Of a stretch of DNA of 25,772 bases, positions 10,349 to 18,850 are shown piece after piece (within the stretch, counting starts at the first letter, position 1; every line of letters begins with the position of its first letter). The position numbers were made by a program, and so were the translations under genes. Source of the DNA: a virus; IMG/VR virus record IMGVR_UViG_3300042434_001897, positions 1 through 25,772 of that record, one strand, 5' to 3'. The notes under the pieces were generated by a model, which was not told the origin of the DNA, did not search any database, and was given only the letters and a program-made list of their open reading frames with translations.

Positions 10349-10578
10349 AGCTCCGTCACCTCCATCACCATGCCGTCGGGGATGTGGATGATGTGGTCGA
10401 GCGCACCGTCGTCGCCGATCGACTGGGCGAGCGAGACGTGGCCGGGCTTCGGCTCGATGCGCCACCCGACGCTGGTGACGCGATAGGGCTCGGCGTCGAT
10501 GTCGGCGGGCAGCACCCAGCCGCCCGCACGGTCAGCGTGAGCGTCGTGCCAGACGACGGCGATGGCGGTGCCGGTCAT
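10345..10578 (-). CDS. small hypothetical protein
   Basis: A 77-residue acidic, beta-rich protein (M-T-G-T-A-I-A-V-V-W-H-D), coupled by ATGA to the metallophosphoesterase gene. It contains V-G-W-R-I-E-P-K-P-G and ends M-V-M-E-V-T-E-L. Function unknown. Confidence 0.6.
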   Translation of the reverse strand: MTGTAIAVVWHDAHADRAGGWVLPADIDAEPYRVTSVGWRIEPKPGHVSLAQSIGDDGALDHIIHIPDGMVMEVTEL

Positions 10579-11735
10579 GCCCGGTACTCCTTGCCGTTGT
10601 GCATCGCCCAGCCGTCGTGAATGGCGACCGACTCGTAGGTGAACATGCCATCACCCTCTTGGTAGCGCACGACAGCGAAGCCCTGCTGCCAGTCCTCGGT
10701 GCGTCGCATCGGGCGGCCGTCGAGGTCGGTGCCGCCGCGGGTCGAGGGCACCACGCCGTCGATGCGGGCGAGACAGCCAGGCGACGCCGCCATCACTTCC
10801 TTCGGGCCGTCACGGTCCTCACGGGTGCGGGCGGCGTACTCGCGCCGATGGATGTGGCCGAAGATGACGCTCGTCTTCTCGGTGGCGAGGTACTTGTGGG
10901 CGGTGCTGCCACCGCTGGCGACCTTGTCGCCGTGGATGACCCGCAGCCGGTCGTTCAGCCAGACGTGCGACGCCGGGTAGCCGGGCACGAACTCGACGCC
11001 GTGGTCGTCGAAATGGCACAGATGCGGCAGCGACATCACCGGCCACGACTCCGGGGCGTTGCCTCGGCGCAGACCGAACGCTGCGCGGGCGTTGTCGAGG
11101 ACGTAGTTGGGCAGGCGTTCCTCGTGGTTGCCTGCCAGCCAGACGATGCGCGCCCGTGGGGCAGCGTTGCGCACCTGGGCGGCGAGCACCGTCAGCCGGT
11201 CGATCGTCGCCTGCGTCGTCTGAGCGAACGCCGGTGAGAGCCGGTACTTGCCGAACTCGGCGAAGTCGGCGTTGTCGCCGACCATCACCACGACGTCGGG
11301 GTCGAGGCGGGCCGTCGCTGCCAGGGCCACGGCTAGGGCGCGCTCGTCGTGCAGCGCATCGAGGTCGCCGCTGGCCGTGCGGAAGTAGCCGACCTGCATG
11401 TCGGGCAGGATCACCGCCGTGCACCAGCCCGACGGCTTGGCGGTGGTCGCCTTCGGCGCGGGCACCTTCACCACCGGACCCGGCTGTACGACCGGCCAGG
11501 CCGGGCCGTCGACCCATGACGGCACCAGCTCGATGCCGTGCATGTCGACAGTGTGCGCCTCGCCCTGGTCGTCCTTGTAGAAGCCCTGCCATGCGCGCAC
11601 CTTCGTCACCCTGGCGACGTCGTCGAGTTCGATGCCGGAACGGTCGAGCAGTTCGGCCAACTTGCCGAGCGTCGCCGACTTCGCTGGCTTGCGTTGCGAA
11701 TCCGCCAGCACGGCGTCGATGTCAGGCGCTGGCAC
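10575..11735 (-). CDS. calcineurin-like metallophosphoesterase
   Basis: A 386-residue protein with the dimetal phosphoesterase motifs: I-L-P-D-M-Q (Asp, near residue 110), V-G-D-N-A-D (near 153), A-G-N-H-E-E (near 202), V-I-H-G-D-K and F-G-H-I-H-R. The first 100 residues are a separate part that starts P-D-I-D-A-V-L-A-D-S-Q-R-K, a motif also found in the neighbouring gene at 11722, followed by a helical stretch and a beta-rich segment. Such enzymes are common in actinophages and may act on DNA ends or nucleotides. Start is a GTG (11735), with a 14-nt overlap with the preceding gene. Confidence 0.88.
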   Translation of the reverse strand: MPAPDIDAVLADSQRKPAKSATLGKLAELLDRSGIELDDVARVTKVRAWQGFYKDDQGEAHTVDMHGIELVPSWVDGPAWPVVQPGPVVKVPAPKATTAKPSGWCTAVILPDMQVGYFRTASGDLDALHDERALAVALAATARLDPDVVVMVGDNADFAEFGKYRLSPAFAQTTQATIDRLTVLAAQVRNAAPRARIVWLAGNHEERLPNYVLDNARAAFGLRRGNAPESWPVMSLPHLCHFDDHGVEFVPGYPASHVWLNDRLRVIHGDKVASGGSTAHKYLATEKTSVIFGHIHRREYAARTREDRDGPKEVMAASPGCLARIDGVVPSTRGGTDLDGRPMRRTEDWQQGFAVVRYQEGDGMFTYESVAIHDGWAMHNGKEYRA

Positions 11736-11994
11736 GACTACCCACGCACTCGCGCCGACGGTGCCGCTCGATCGAGCCTCGCGCCAGGGTCACGTCGATC
11801 CGGTCGAACGCCCCGATCAGCGACGACGCCGAGAACCGTTCGGTGTCGGCGAGGGCTGCCTCGAACTTGTCGCGCCAGTCGTCAGGCATGGCGGCGAGCG
11901 CCGTGCAGACGTTGCACTTGCCGCCGACCCGCTTGCGCTGCGAGTCGGCGAGGATGGCGTCGATGTCGACGCCGGTGGACTTGGCCTTGCTCAC
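11722..11994 (-). CDS. small protein sharing its N-terminal motif with the phosphoesterase
   Basis: A 90-residue basic protein from a GTG with GGGAGG five bases upstream. It has D-I-D-A-I-L-A-D-S-Q-R-K (about 10-21), two Cys (C-N-V-C), a helical middle, and ends with I-E-R-H-R-R-R-E-C-V-G, which looks like the recognition part of small phage DNA-binding proteins. It may be a DNA-binding partner of the metallophosphoesterase. Confidence 0.65.
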   Translation of the reverse strand: MSKAKSTGVDIDAILADSQRKRVGGKCNVCTALAAMPDDWRDKFEAALADTERFSASSLIGAFDRIDVTLARGSIERHRRRECVGSRASA

Positions 11995-12017
11995 TGTTGC
12001 CTCCCTGTGGCAGTTGT

Positions 12018-12061
12018 GCCCGGCGCACACCGGGCGTTGGTGCCCGGCTCAGAGACCGGGC
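12018..12061 (-). terminator. two tandem GCCCGG/CCGGGC hairpins after the holin gene
   Basis: Two hairpins share the same stem: GCCCGG 12018-12023 with CCGGGC 12030-12035 (6-nt loop), and GCCCGG 12042-12047 with CCGGGC 12056-12061 (8-nt loop). The second covers the last holin codons and stop. They may attenuate transcription from the lysis genes into the phosphoesterase genes. Confidence 0.45.
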
Positions 12062-12294
12062 GGCACGACCGAGGCGGGCGACATGCCCGGCACTCGAGCG
12101 GATGCGATCGACGTCAGCAGCGACACCAGCGCCGCCGACGCTGCGAGCGCAGCGACGTTGCCGAGGTTGGCGCCCCACAGATCGGCGCCGACAGCGTCCT
12201 GGCCGATGGCGACGAGAGCGACCTGGGCGGCCGTCTTGATCGCACGCTCAGCAGCGTCGGCCCAGAACGCGCGGGTGAACAGGTGACGGGTCAT
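12049..12294 (-). CDS. holin (r1t-like family)
   Basis: An 81-residue protein beginning with F-T-R-A-F-W-A-D-A-A-E-R-A-I-K-T-A-A-Q, then a hydrophobic segment (about 24-32), and a second one with A-A-L-V-S-L-L-T-S-I-A-S (about 46-65). This arrangement is that of the r1t-type phage holin family frequent in actinophages. Two membrane helices would permeabilise the membrane at the end of infection. It is coupled by ATGA to the membrane coiled-coil protein and lies two genes after the amidase. Confidence 0.82.
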   Translation of the reverse strand: MTRHLFTRAFWADAAERAIKTAAQVALVAIGQDAVGADLWGANLGNVAALAASAALVSLLTSIASARVPGMSPASVVPPGL

Positions 12295-12575
12295 GCGGGC
12301 TTCCTCCGTTGGCGCTTCGGTGGCTCGGCGGGCTCGTCGGCCTCGACGATGCGCAGCCGTTGCGAGTGGTCCCGCAGGTCGGCCTTCACCTCTCTGAGGT
12401 CGGCCTTGATCTCGATCTGATCGGTGCGCATGTCGCCGACGACAGCGGCGATGGTGTCCACCGTCGCGGCCGTCTTGGCGTGGTCGTTGCGGTTGTCGCG
12501 ATGCACCCGTGCCTGCAGCCAGATCGTGGCGAGGCCGAACACACCGCCGATGATGGCGACGATGATGGTGGTCAT
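12291..12575 (-). CDS. membrane-anchored coiled-coil lysis protein (DUF2746-like)
   Basis: A 94-residue protein with one N-terminal membrane helix (I-I-V-A-I-I-G-G-V-F-G-L-A-T-I-W-L, about 4-20), a charged helical middle (I-E-I-K-A-D-L-R-E-V-K-A-D-L-R) and a basic tail (K-R-Q-R-R-K). It resembles the DUF2746-type proteins found beside holins in mycobacteriophages; role probably in timing or regulation of lysis. Coupled by ATGA to both neighbours. Confidence 0.7.
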   Translation of the reverse strand: MTTIIVAIIGGVFGLATIWLQARVHRDNRNDHAKTAATVDTIAAVVGDMRTDQIEIKADLREVKADLRDHSQRLRIVEADEPAEPPKRQRRKPA

Positions 12576-13051
12576 GCCACCAACTCCGCCCAGCGCTCCT
12601 TGACCCGGCCGGGGCACGCCGTGGCGGCGACCTGGCCGTGCTGCACGATCCGCACGCCCGGCGCCACGGCCTGCGTCCACTTGAGGACGTCGACCAGCCA
12701 GCGGAACGAGGCGACCTGCGCATCGGTGCACGGATCGTTGACGCCGTTCAGGAACAGCACGCCGTACGAGGTGGCGTTGCGGCCTGCGCAGTGGGCGGCC
12801 TGGTAGGCGCCGGCGAACTCGGCGATGCGGCCGTCGGCGTGGATCACGTAATTGTACTCGTTCGCCCGCCACCGGTGGATCGACGCGATGGTCTTGGTCA
12901 GGTCGGCGTTGGCGTACGACCGCTTGACGCCGGTGTAGTGGGCGATGACCATGCCGAGCCGTGGCCGCAGCAGCGGCCGTGGCGTGATCCGGTCGATGTT
13001 GGTGACGCGGCCGGGCAGGCCGACGTCGAAGCGGGACAGGATGGCGGTCAT
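12572..13051 (-). CDS. endolysin: N-acetylmuramoyl-L-alanine amidase
   Basis: A 159-residue Amidase_2/PGRP-type enzyme. The zinc ligands are His38 (I-A-H-Y-T-G), His138 (V-Q-H-G-Q) and Cys146 (T-A-C-P-G-R), with Tyr68 (N-Y-V-I-H) as the usual catalytic Tyr. It cuts the bond between MurNAc and the peptide stem. There is no separate cell-wall binding domain, so it is a single-domain endolysin. No LysB-type mycolyl-arabinogalactan esterase is seen nearby, so the host may lack a mycolic acid layer or the gene lies elsewhere. ATG at 13051 overlaps the previous stop (ATGA). Confidence 0.88.
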   Translation of the reverse strand: MTAILSRFDVGLPGRVTNIDRITPRPLLRPRLGMVIAHYTGVKRSYANADLTKTIASIHRWRANEYNYVIHADGRIAEFAGAYQAAHCAGRNATSYGVLFLNGVNDPCTDAQVASFRWLVDVLKWTQAVAPGVRIVQHGQVAATACPGRVKERWAELVA

Positions 13052-13302
13052 CGCTTCACCGCCTGCAGTGCGGTCGCGACAGCGTCGGCGATCTGCTCCT
13101 CGAGCGTCTTCGGCGGCGGCGGCGGCGGAGGCGGATCGACAGCGACGAGCGCCGTGCCGGTCCACTCCGGCACCTTGCCGTCGGGCACCTCGCACTCATG
13201 CCAGGTGTACCCCTTGGCGGCGAGGTCGTCGGCGTCGATGACGGTGCCGGTCGAAACCAGGGTGCCGGTGTCGTCGGTGACTGCGTACCATGTGGTGCTC
13301 AT
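13048..13302 (-). CDS. small protein with a proline run, between fibre and endolysin
   Basis: An 84-residue protein: a beta-rich start (M-S-T-T-W-Y-A-V-T-D-D-T-G), a run of eight Pro at 57-64, and a helical end (L-E-E-Q-I-A-D-A-V-A-T-A-L). The polyproline run separates the two parts as a rigid linker. Coupled by ATGA on both sides; probably a small tail or fibre accessory. Confidence 0.65.
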   Translation of the reverse strand: MSTTWYAVTDDTGTLVSTGTVIDADDLAAKGYTWHECEVPDGKVPEWTGTALVAVDPPPPPPPPKTLEEQIADAVATALQAVKR

Positions 13303-14231
13303 GTGAGTGTCTCCCGCCAGATGATGTCCATGATGTTTGCGGTATGGCTGAGACTGGTTTGTGCTGCCAGTCGCGTCCCGGGCGGCCAGAAGAACGGCGC
13401 AATATGCGAGACGCCGTTGTAAAGGCTCGTGTTGGTGTTGTTGGCGGTGATGTAGCTGGTCACCGCAACTTCGGAACCTGCGGCACCCGTGCCGAAGCGA
13501 AACGTGCCTCCGCTGGCACTGCCCTGGTAGTAGGCATATCCGATCACCCAAACACCAGCAGCGACGGGCGGTGTCGTGGCGATTTCCGTCCATGAGGTCG
13601 AGCCGATGTTGTTGGTGGACTGCAACGCTCGCTGCTGCACTGCGTCGCGAGTTTGATTCGTTGCGAAGATGAACGTCATGTCGGTGCCGACTGTGTTGGT
13701 CGTAATGTTGCGAAGCGCCACACGCTGGCCCGATGCGACGAACACGCCATAGGGAAAATCGCCGTTGCCGGGCCAGTTGGCCATTCTGTTCCCGAGGTCG
13801 AGCCTGAGGACTTCACTGCCAGACGCACCGATGCCGAACTCAAAACGACCCTGCTGCGACGAGGACACCGCTGCGAAAATGACCGAGTCTTGCGGCATGG
13901 ATGCCGTCACCTCGTACCAAACATTTTGCGTCATGTTCTGCGGCCCGAACCGCATCGTCCCCACGTCAAGCGCAGTCGATGCGAGCGTCAGAATGTTCGG
14001 GTAGAGGAACCCGCTCTTTACCAACGTCCACGCGCTGCCGTCCCAGTACCGGGGCGCACCGAGATCGGGTGAAGCGGTGACCGCCGACTGCATCCCGGTC
14101 GACGGTGACGGGATCGCAGCATCTCGGGCCGTCGTGGTGGCGAACACCATCACCGACTGATCGGCAAGGCTGGCGTTCACGTCGGCGGCGGTGACCTTCT
14201 CAAACGCTGTCCACTGTTTGCGTGGCATCAT
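13299..14231 (-). CDS. tail fibre / minor tail protein
   Basis: A 310-residue protein. Residues 30-68 (A-A-I-P-S-P-S-T-G-M-Q ... R-Y-W-D-G-S-A-W) are the short repeat typical of actinophage tail proteins and match the end of the preceding gene. The rest is beta-rich with Gly/Ser/Thr/Asn, like receptor-binding fibre ends. Two adjacent ATG codons follow AGGGGG; the second has better spacing. Likely contacts the host surface. Confidence 0.7.
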   Translation of the reverse strand: MMPRKQWTAFEKVTAADVNASLADQSVMVFATTTARDAAIPSPSTGMQSAVTASPDLGAPRYWDGSAWTLVKSGFLYPNILTLASTALDVGTMRFGPQNMTQNVWYEVTASMPQDSVIFAAVSSSQQGRFEFGIGASGSEVLRLDLGNRMANWPGNGDFPYGVFVASGQRVALRNITTNTVGTDMTFIFATNQTRDAVQQRALQSTNNIGSTSWTEIATTPPVAAGVWVIGYAYYQGSASGGTFRFGTGAAGSEVAVTSYITANNTNTSLYNGVSHIAPFFWPPGTRLAAQTSLSHTANIMDIIWRETLT

Positions 14232-14244
14232 CGACCCCCTGTGG

Positions 14245-15741
14245 TCATGCTCTGCTCCAAGACGTGCCGTTCCAGTAGCGCCGCTCGAAAGGCGACGTGA
14301 TCTGCACCTGCATCCCGGTCGTCGGCGACGGGATCGCCGCCGTCACGGCCGACAGCGTTGGGTAGATCATCACCATCTGATCGGCCAACTTGTTGAGGTC
14401 GCTGCGAGGAACGACGTTCCCGGCAACGGCCACGAACCGGCCACCGGTGAACGTCGCCGCAATGTCGGCCAGCGCCCAGCGATCCAACTGGCCGAGCACT
14501 TCATCGTCAAGCGTGAAGAACCGGTACCTCGCCGCCGACTGCAGCGACAGCGTGCACCGCCACACGCGATCGGCGGTCACCTCGTGGGAGATGCCACGAA
14601 CCCAGCACGACTGGGTGATGGTGCCGCCACCCATTGGGTTGATGATGACCGTGACCTTCGATGCGATCTCCAGCGCCAGCAGCGCAGCGACCATCGACGT
14701 GTCGCCGCGAGGCAGCAGCGTCACCGTGTCGACCCGCAACTCAGGGTCGGCGCCGATATACAGCGCCAGTTGCGCCCACGCATCGGCGGACGCCTGCGTC
14801 GAGAACGGTAGGTCGGTCGCCGTCAGCGTCGCGAACAGCCCCGCCGTGTACTTCCCTGCGGATCCGGTGTCGCTCAGCGTCGTCACCGTCGGCGACCCGG
14901 CCAGGGCATAGATCACCCGGTTCAGCAACTGCTCATCGTCATAGACCATCGCCACGTCGGCGTAGGCGACACCGGTGCCGTCGTCGGCGAACGTCATCGA
15001 CGACGCACCATTCAGCGCCTCGGCGAACGTGCGGAACGCGACGACGCCATCAGCACGCACCCAGCAGTCGCCGACCTCGGCGTCGACAACCGTGCCGACC
15101 TGATCCCACACCGACCCCTCCAGCGTCGTCGCCGCCAGGGCCACGCCACCGCCGGAGATGTCACGGTCGCCGACTGGCCAGCCGGCGGCGTCGAGGATGC
15201 GGGTGATGCGCGCCGACGCCGTCTCACCGGCACCGACAGCGGCGACCGCTGCCAGGTCCATCTGCGACAGCACCGACACCGCATCGGCGGCCGTGACGGT
15301 AACGACCGGGTCCATGCCGTACGAGCGCCACTGCAGCTCGATGTCGACCACTCGGCCGGTGAACACTGGCACCATTGTCGACCCGTTCGACACCGTCAGC
15401 CTGAGCGGCACGCCGGTGTAGAAGTCGGTGTTAGCGGTCGGATCCCACTGGCGCGCACGGTTGAGCAGTTCGACCGTCACGGTGCCCGCCTCGGTGCGGC
15501 GAGTAACGCCGCTCACCGACCGGGAACCACGACTCGTCGACACGCCACGCACGTCGGCGGTGGCGTCGACCCAGCGGCGCAGGAACAACTCGACCCGCCA
15601 CTCGCCGAGGGCGAGCACCGGCAGCGATGCCTCCGGTGGCTGGCCGACGATCGCCGAGCGGGCCACGTCGGCGGCAAGCGTCGCCGGTGCGGTCAGCACG
15701 CCCTGTCCGGTGGACAGCTTCGGCGCCATCACGGCGCGCAT
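14245..15741 (-). CDS. minor tail protein
   Basis: A 498-residue protein after the tape measure. The N-terminal 300 residues (W-R-V-E-L-F-L-R-R-W-V-D, then G-R-V-V-D-I-E-L-Q-W and D-A-V-S-V-L) resemble baseplate/distal-tail components of actinophages; the C-terminus carries A-A-I-P-S-P-T-T-G-M-Q with R-Y-W-N-G-T-S-W, also present in the next gene. GGGAGGAA precedes the ATG at 15741. Exact role (tail tip or fibre base) is inference. Confidence 0.75.
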   Translation of the reverse strand: MRAVMAPKLSTGQGVLTAPATLAADVARSAIVGQPPEASLPVLALGEWRVELFLRRWVDATADVRGVSTSRGSRSVSGVTRRTEAGTVTVELLNRARQWDPTANTDFYTGVPLRLTVSNGSTMVPVFTGRVVDIELQWRSYGMDPVVTVTAADAVSVLSQMDLAAVAAVGAGETASARITRILDAAGWPVGDRDISGGGVALAATTLEGSVWDQVGTVVDAEVGDCWVRADGVVAFRTFAEALNGASSMTFADDGTGVAYADVAMVYDDEQLLNRVIYALAGSPTVTTLSDTGSAGKYTAGLFATLTATDLPFSTQASADAWAQLALYIGADPELRVDTVTLLPRGDTSMVAALLALEIASKVTVIINPMGGGTITQSCWVRGISHEVTADRVWRCTLSLQSAARYRFFTLDDEVLGQLDRWALADIAATFTGGRFVAVAGNVVPRSDLNKLADQMVMIYPTLSAVTAAIPSPTTGMQVQITSPFERRYWNGTSWSRA

Positions 15742-15744
15742 CGG

Positions 15745-16185
15745 CTATTCCTCCCAGACGGCGTAGACGTTCAGTGCGCTACCGGCACCGGAGCCGAAGT
15801 TCCACAGCACCAGGCCGCCGACGCCGGCGGGGCCGACAGCGAACATCGGATCGAACGTCCAGATCACACCCGCCCCGATGGTGGCAGGCAGAGCGATGCG
15901 GCGCAGCGAGTTGGCGATCGTCACCGTCGGCGCCGTCGACCAGGCGGTGTCGACGTTGGCGATCGACGTGGGGTCGCCGGTGTCGAACGGCTGGCCGATG
16001 ATCGACGTGGTCGGGACGAACGTATTCGTCGCACGGATGAGCGCCACGCTCGTTGCGGTCGCAGCGTTGGTGAACACGCCCAACTCGAGCAGCCGCACGC
16101 GCGACGATGCGCCCGCACGGATCGTGGCGAACGCCGCCGAAGCAGCCGCCGCCGGTGTGGTCACCGAGACCTGATACTTGGCCAT
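15745..16185 (-). CDS. small tail protein
   Basis: A 146-residue Ala/Thr-rich beta protein starting M-A-K-Y-Q-V-S-V at 16185, with GGGAGGGG upstream. It lacks charged helices and ends A-V-W-E-E. Position between tape measure and minor tail protein suggests a distal tail or decoration role; no family is recognised. Confidence 0.7.
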   Translation of the reverse strand: MAKYQVSVTTPAAAASAAFATIRAGASSRVRLLELGVFTNAATATSVALIRATNTFVPTTSIIGQPFDTGDPTSIANVDTAWSTAPTVTIANSLRRIALPATIGAGVIWTFDPMFAVGPAGVGGLVLWNFGSGAGSALNVYAVWEE

Positions 16186-16201
16186 GTCGGCCCCTCCCTG
16201 T

Positions 16202-17809
16202 TCACGAGCGCCACGACTTCCCGTTGCGCTTCTCGTACTGCTGGATCGCTGCCACGACGTCATGGCCGTTGCTGCCCGGCGGCATGTTGATGGTGACGTT
16301 CATGCCGCCGCCGACGCCGCCGCCGACGCCGATGCGGTGGTTCGGGATGACGGTGCCGCTCCGGCCGGGCACCACGATCTCGGGGCCACGCTCGCCGACG
16401 ATGTACGGCTGCCCGGCATTGACCGGGCCGCCCATCGCCCGCTTCTCGAAGCCGACACTGCCCTGGCCCTGGAAGCGCACCGGCACATTGACACCCTGGC
16501 GGTAGCGGGCCAGTGCCGCCTCAACGGCCGCAAGGTCGCCCTGTTCAAGCTTCAGCAGTAGGTTCGTCTTCTGCTCGTCGGGCATCTCGGTCAGCGCCAT
16601 CACCATCTCGGCGATGTCTCGGGTGTAGTCGCGAGTCTCCTGGGCGCTGCGGCCCGTCTCAGAATGGTAGACGTACATCTTCTCGAAGAAGCCGTCCCAT
16701 GCGTCCTGCTGGTCAAGGCTGCCGAGGAACGTCTTGTAGGTGTCGTCGAGCGCAGCGGTGGACTCATCGAGGTCTTCGACAAGGCTGGTCGCCTTGTCGA
16801 CGGCTGGGATGACCCGCTCACCGTAGATCCGTGCCATCTCAGCGGTGACGTCGTTGGTTTCCACCGCCGACAACCCGAGATTCACCAGTGCCGCCGAAAC
16901 CTCGTCAGCGGAGTAGCCCATTTCCTTGAGCTGATCGACGGTGATGCCATTCTGCAGGTACATCTCGGCCGACACTTCGGCGGTGTTCTTGACGGCGTTG
17001 CCGACCGTCATCCACGCGTCCGCAACCTTGGCGACGGCCTGAGCGGCGGGGACAGCGTTCTCTGCCATCTGCGCCAGTGCTGGCACCAACGACTCGCCGA
17101 GTTCCATCGCGACCGCACCAAGCCGGTCCTTCAGCTCGTCCATCCGGTCGCGGAAATTGCGAGCCTTCTCCAGTTCCTTCTCGTCGATCACCTGGGCGTC
17201 AGCGACACCAGCGAGCGACGCCTTCAACTCGGCGGACCCCTGGCCGATCAGTTCGGCCATGCCCTGCCAGCCCTTGCCGAGCAACTGCGACGCAACACGC
17301 GCCCGCTCAGCCGGATCCTCGATGGCGTTCAGCCGGTCGACGACGTTCAGGAAGGTGCCGTTCACGTCGGTGGCGCCGGTGTTGGTCTTGGCGATCTCGA
17401 CGCCGAGGTCGGTGAACAACTGCGGCGAAGCGCCGAGCGTCTTGTTCATCTTGCCGAGCGCCGATTCGACGGTTCCGGCCTCGATGCCGATGTCGCCCGC
17501 CACTTCGATGAGGCGGCTGGCCTCATCGACGGCCAGGCCGGTGGCGTCGCTGAACTGACCGGCGGCCAGCGCCGTGTCTTGGAACGCCTTGACCGACTTG
17601 ACGCCGAAGGCGATCAGCGCACCGCCGGCGGCGAGGGCGAATTCGGCGGCGTTTGCCTTCACCGAGTCGAACGCCACGCCGCCTGCGGCCTTCATCTTGC
17701 CGAACGCACCCTCGGCCTTGGCCACCTCGCCGCGCATCTTGCCAAGCCCCGACTGGGCCGGGCCGGTGACGAAGTCGATGACGACTGTGAGCTTGTCGCT
17801 GAACGCCAT
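16202..17809 (-). CDS. tape measure protein
   Basis: A 535-residue protein with long helices (G-L-G-K-M-R-G-E-V-A-K-A-E-G), a hydrophobic stretch (A-L-A-A-G-G-A-L-I-A-F-G), phage tape-measure features such as A-S-Q-L-L-G-K-G-W-Q-G-M, and a Gly-rich end (G-V-G-G-G-V-G-G-G). By the common rule of about 1.5 Angstrom per residue the tail would be roughly 80 nm, fairly short. No lysozyme or peptidase domain is visible in it. Confidence 0.85.
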   Translation of the reverse strand: MAFSDKLTVVIDFVTGPAQSGLGKMRGEVAKAEGAFGKMKAAGGVAFDSVKANAAEFALAAGGALIAFGVKSVKAFQDTALAAGQFSDATGLAVDEASRLIEVAGDIGIEAGTVESALGKMNKTLGASPQLFTDLGVEIAKTNTGATDVNGTFLNVVDRLNAIEDPAERARVASQLLGKGWQGMAELIGQGSAELKASLAGVADAQVIDEKELEKARNFRDRMDELKDRLGAVAMELGESLVPALAQMAENAVPAAQAVAKVADAWMTVGNAVKNTAEVSAEMYLQNGITVDQLKEMGYSADEVSAALVNLGLSAVETNDVTAEMARIYGERVIPAVDKATSLVEDLDESTAALDDTYKTFLGSLDQQDAWDGFFEKMYVYHSETGRSAQETRDYTRDIAEMVMALTEMPDEQKTNLLLKLEQGDLAAVEAALARYRQGVNVPVRFQGQGSVGFEKRAMGGPVNAGQPYIVGERGPEIVVPGRSGTVIPNHRIGVGGGVGGGMNVTINMPPGSNGHDVVAAIQQYEKRNGKSWRS

Positions 17810-17812
17810 CGG

Positions 17813-18325
17813 TCACCCCCTGGTGATGCGTCGGAACTCGGCCTGCAATGCACGCCAAGCGCCATCGGTGCCGCCCTTGCGCTCACGCGCAGCGGCGATC
17901 GTGAACGTCCGCAGGCCACGGGACGGCCCGTACGACGACGACGCCCTCGGGCCTTGCGGTGTCGTCACCACCCGGCCAGCGGTCGGGCGGCGAGCCTTGC
18001 GGCCGTTCGCTCGTGGGTAGATCGACCCCGACGCCTTGCGGCCCCGCTCGGCGAGGAACCACACACCCGACGGGCGGTGATTCATCGACAACTGCCAACC
18101 GGCCTCGTCGTAGCCGAGCCGCAGCGGCACTCGGCCACCCTTGAAGTTCGACATGGCCCGGTCAGCGCCGAGGGTGTCCTCTGCTGCCGACAGGCCGCCC
18201 TTCTTGGCGTCGCCACCAGCCGCACGCATGATGCGCCGCCGGGCGTCGTCGTCGAGCGTCGATTCCAACTTGCGCAAGTACGCCGAGATGGCCGACGCCT
18301 CGAAGCCGACACCGCTGCCTGCCAC
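17813..18325 (-). CDS. neck/tail completion protein (HK97 gp10-like, tentative)
   Basis: A 170-residue basic protein starting at a GTG two bases after the upstream stop. It has a helical start, then G-V-W-F-L-A-E-R-G-R-K-A-S-G, which recalls the phage proteins that carry G-x-W-x-L-x-E-x-G-T-R, and a basic Arg-rich end. It lies between tail tube and tape measure, where tail assembly chaperones are usual. Order and motif suggest a neck/tail assembly protein. Confidence 0.55.
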   Translation of the reverse strand: MAGSGVGFEASAISAYLRKLESTLDDDARRRIMRAAGGDAKKGGLSAAEDTLGADRAMSNFKGGRVPLRLGYDEAGWQLSMNHRPSGVWFLAERGRKASGSIYPRANGRKARRPTAGRVVTTPQGPRASSSYGPSRGLRTFTIAAARERKGGTDGAWRALQAEFRRITRG

Positions 18326-18327
18326 GG

Positions 18328-18816
18328 TCAGGCCGTGAGGCGGGTGACCACGCCGGTCGTCGGGAACGACAGCGACACCGTCGCCAACTCGCCGACGCCG
18401 TTGCTGATCGGCGAGTAGCCGAGGTTCAGGAAGCGCAGCACGTATGACGGGTTCGTCGCTGACCGCACCGCCGAGGTGGGCCGGATGTCCATGAACAGCG
18501 ACGACGCCGAACCGAAGCCGAGCGTGCCACCGAGACCGAAGATCGCGTCGGTCACGCTGGCGTCGAAGTCCTGGTTGAGGGTCAGCGCCACGGTGCCCAT
18601 CTGCAGGCCACCGATCTTCTGACGCCAACCGGCGCTGGCGAAGTTGGTGAAGTCGAGCTCTTCGGCCTCGAGGCTCAGTTCGACCTGGCTCACCAGGGCG
18701 CTGATGTTGACGGCCGAGGTGATCGTGCCCGATGCAGCGGCGACGCCGCCGGGAGCGGTGCCGGTCCATGCGGTGCCGACTTGGATGGTTGCTGAAGTCA
18801 ATGCGAAGACGGCCAT
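18328..18816 (-). CDS. tail tube-like protein, paralogue 2
   Basis: A 162-residue beta-rich protein. Residues 49-94 (L-E-A-E-E-L-D-F-T-N, A-G-W-R-Q-K-I-G-G-L, N-Q-D-F-D, A-I-F-G) match residues 28-74 of the preceding gene product, so the two are paralogues. Major tail proteins form stacked hexameric rings. AAGGAG precedes the ATG. Its size fits a typical tail tube protein. Confidence 0.72.
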   Translation of the reverse strand: MAVFALTSATIQVGTAWTGTAPGGVAAASGTITSAVNISALVSQVELSLEAEELDFTNFASAGWRQKIGGLQMGTVALTLNQDFDASVTDAIFGLGGTLGFGSASSLFMDIRPTSAVRSATNPSYVLRFLNLGYSPISNGVGELATVSLSFPTTGVVTRLTA

Positions 18817-18850
18817 GACGGCTCCTTCTGTGCTGGGGGTGGTGGGGAGG

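Noticed and set aside
16664-18418. Long plus-strand open frame opposite the tape measure
   Set aside because: Antisense to tape measure and tail genes, with no recognisable motif and no start signal.
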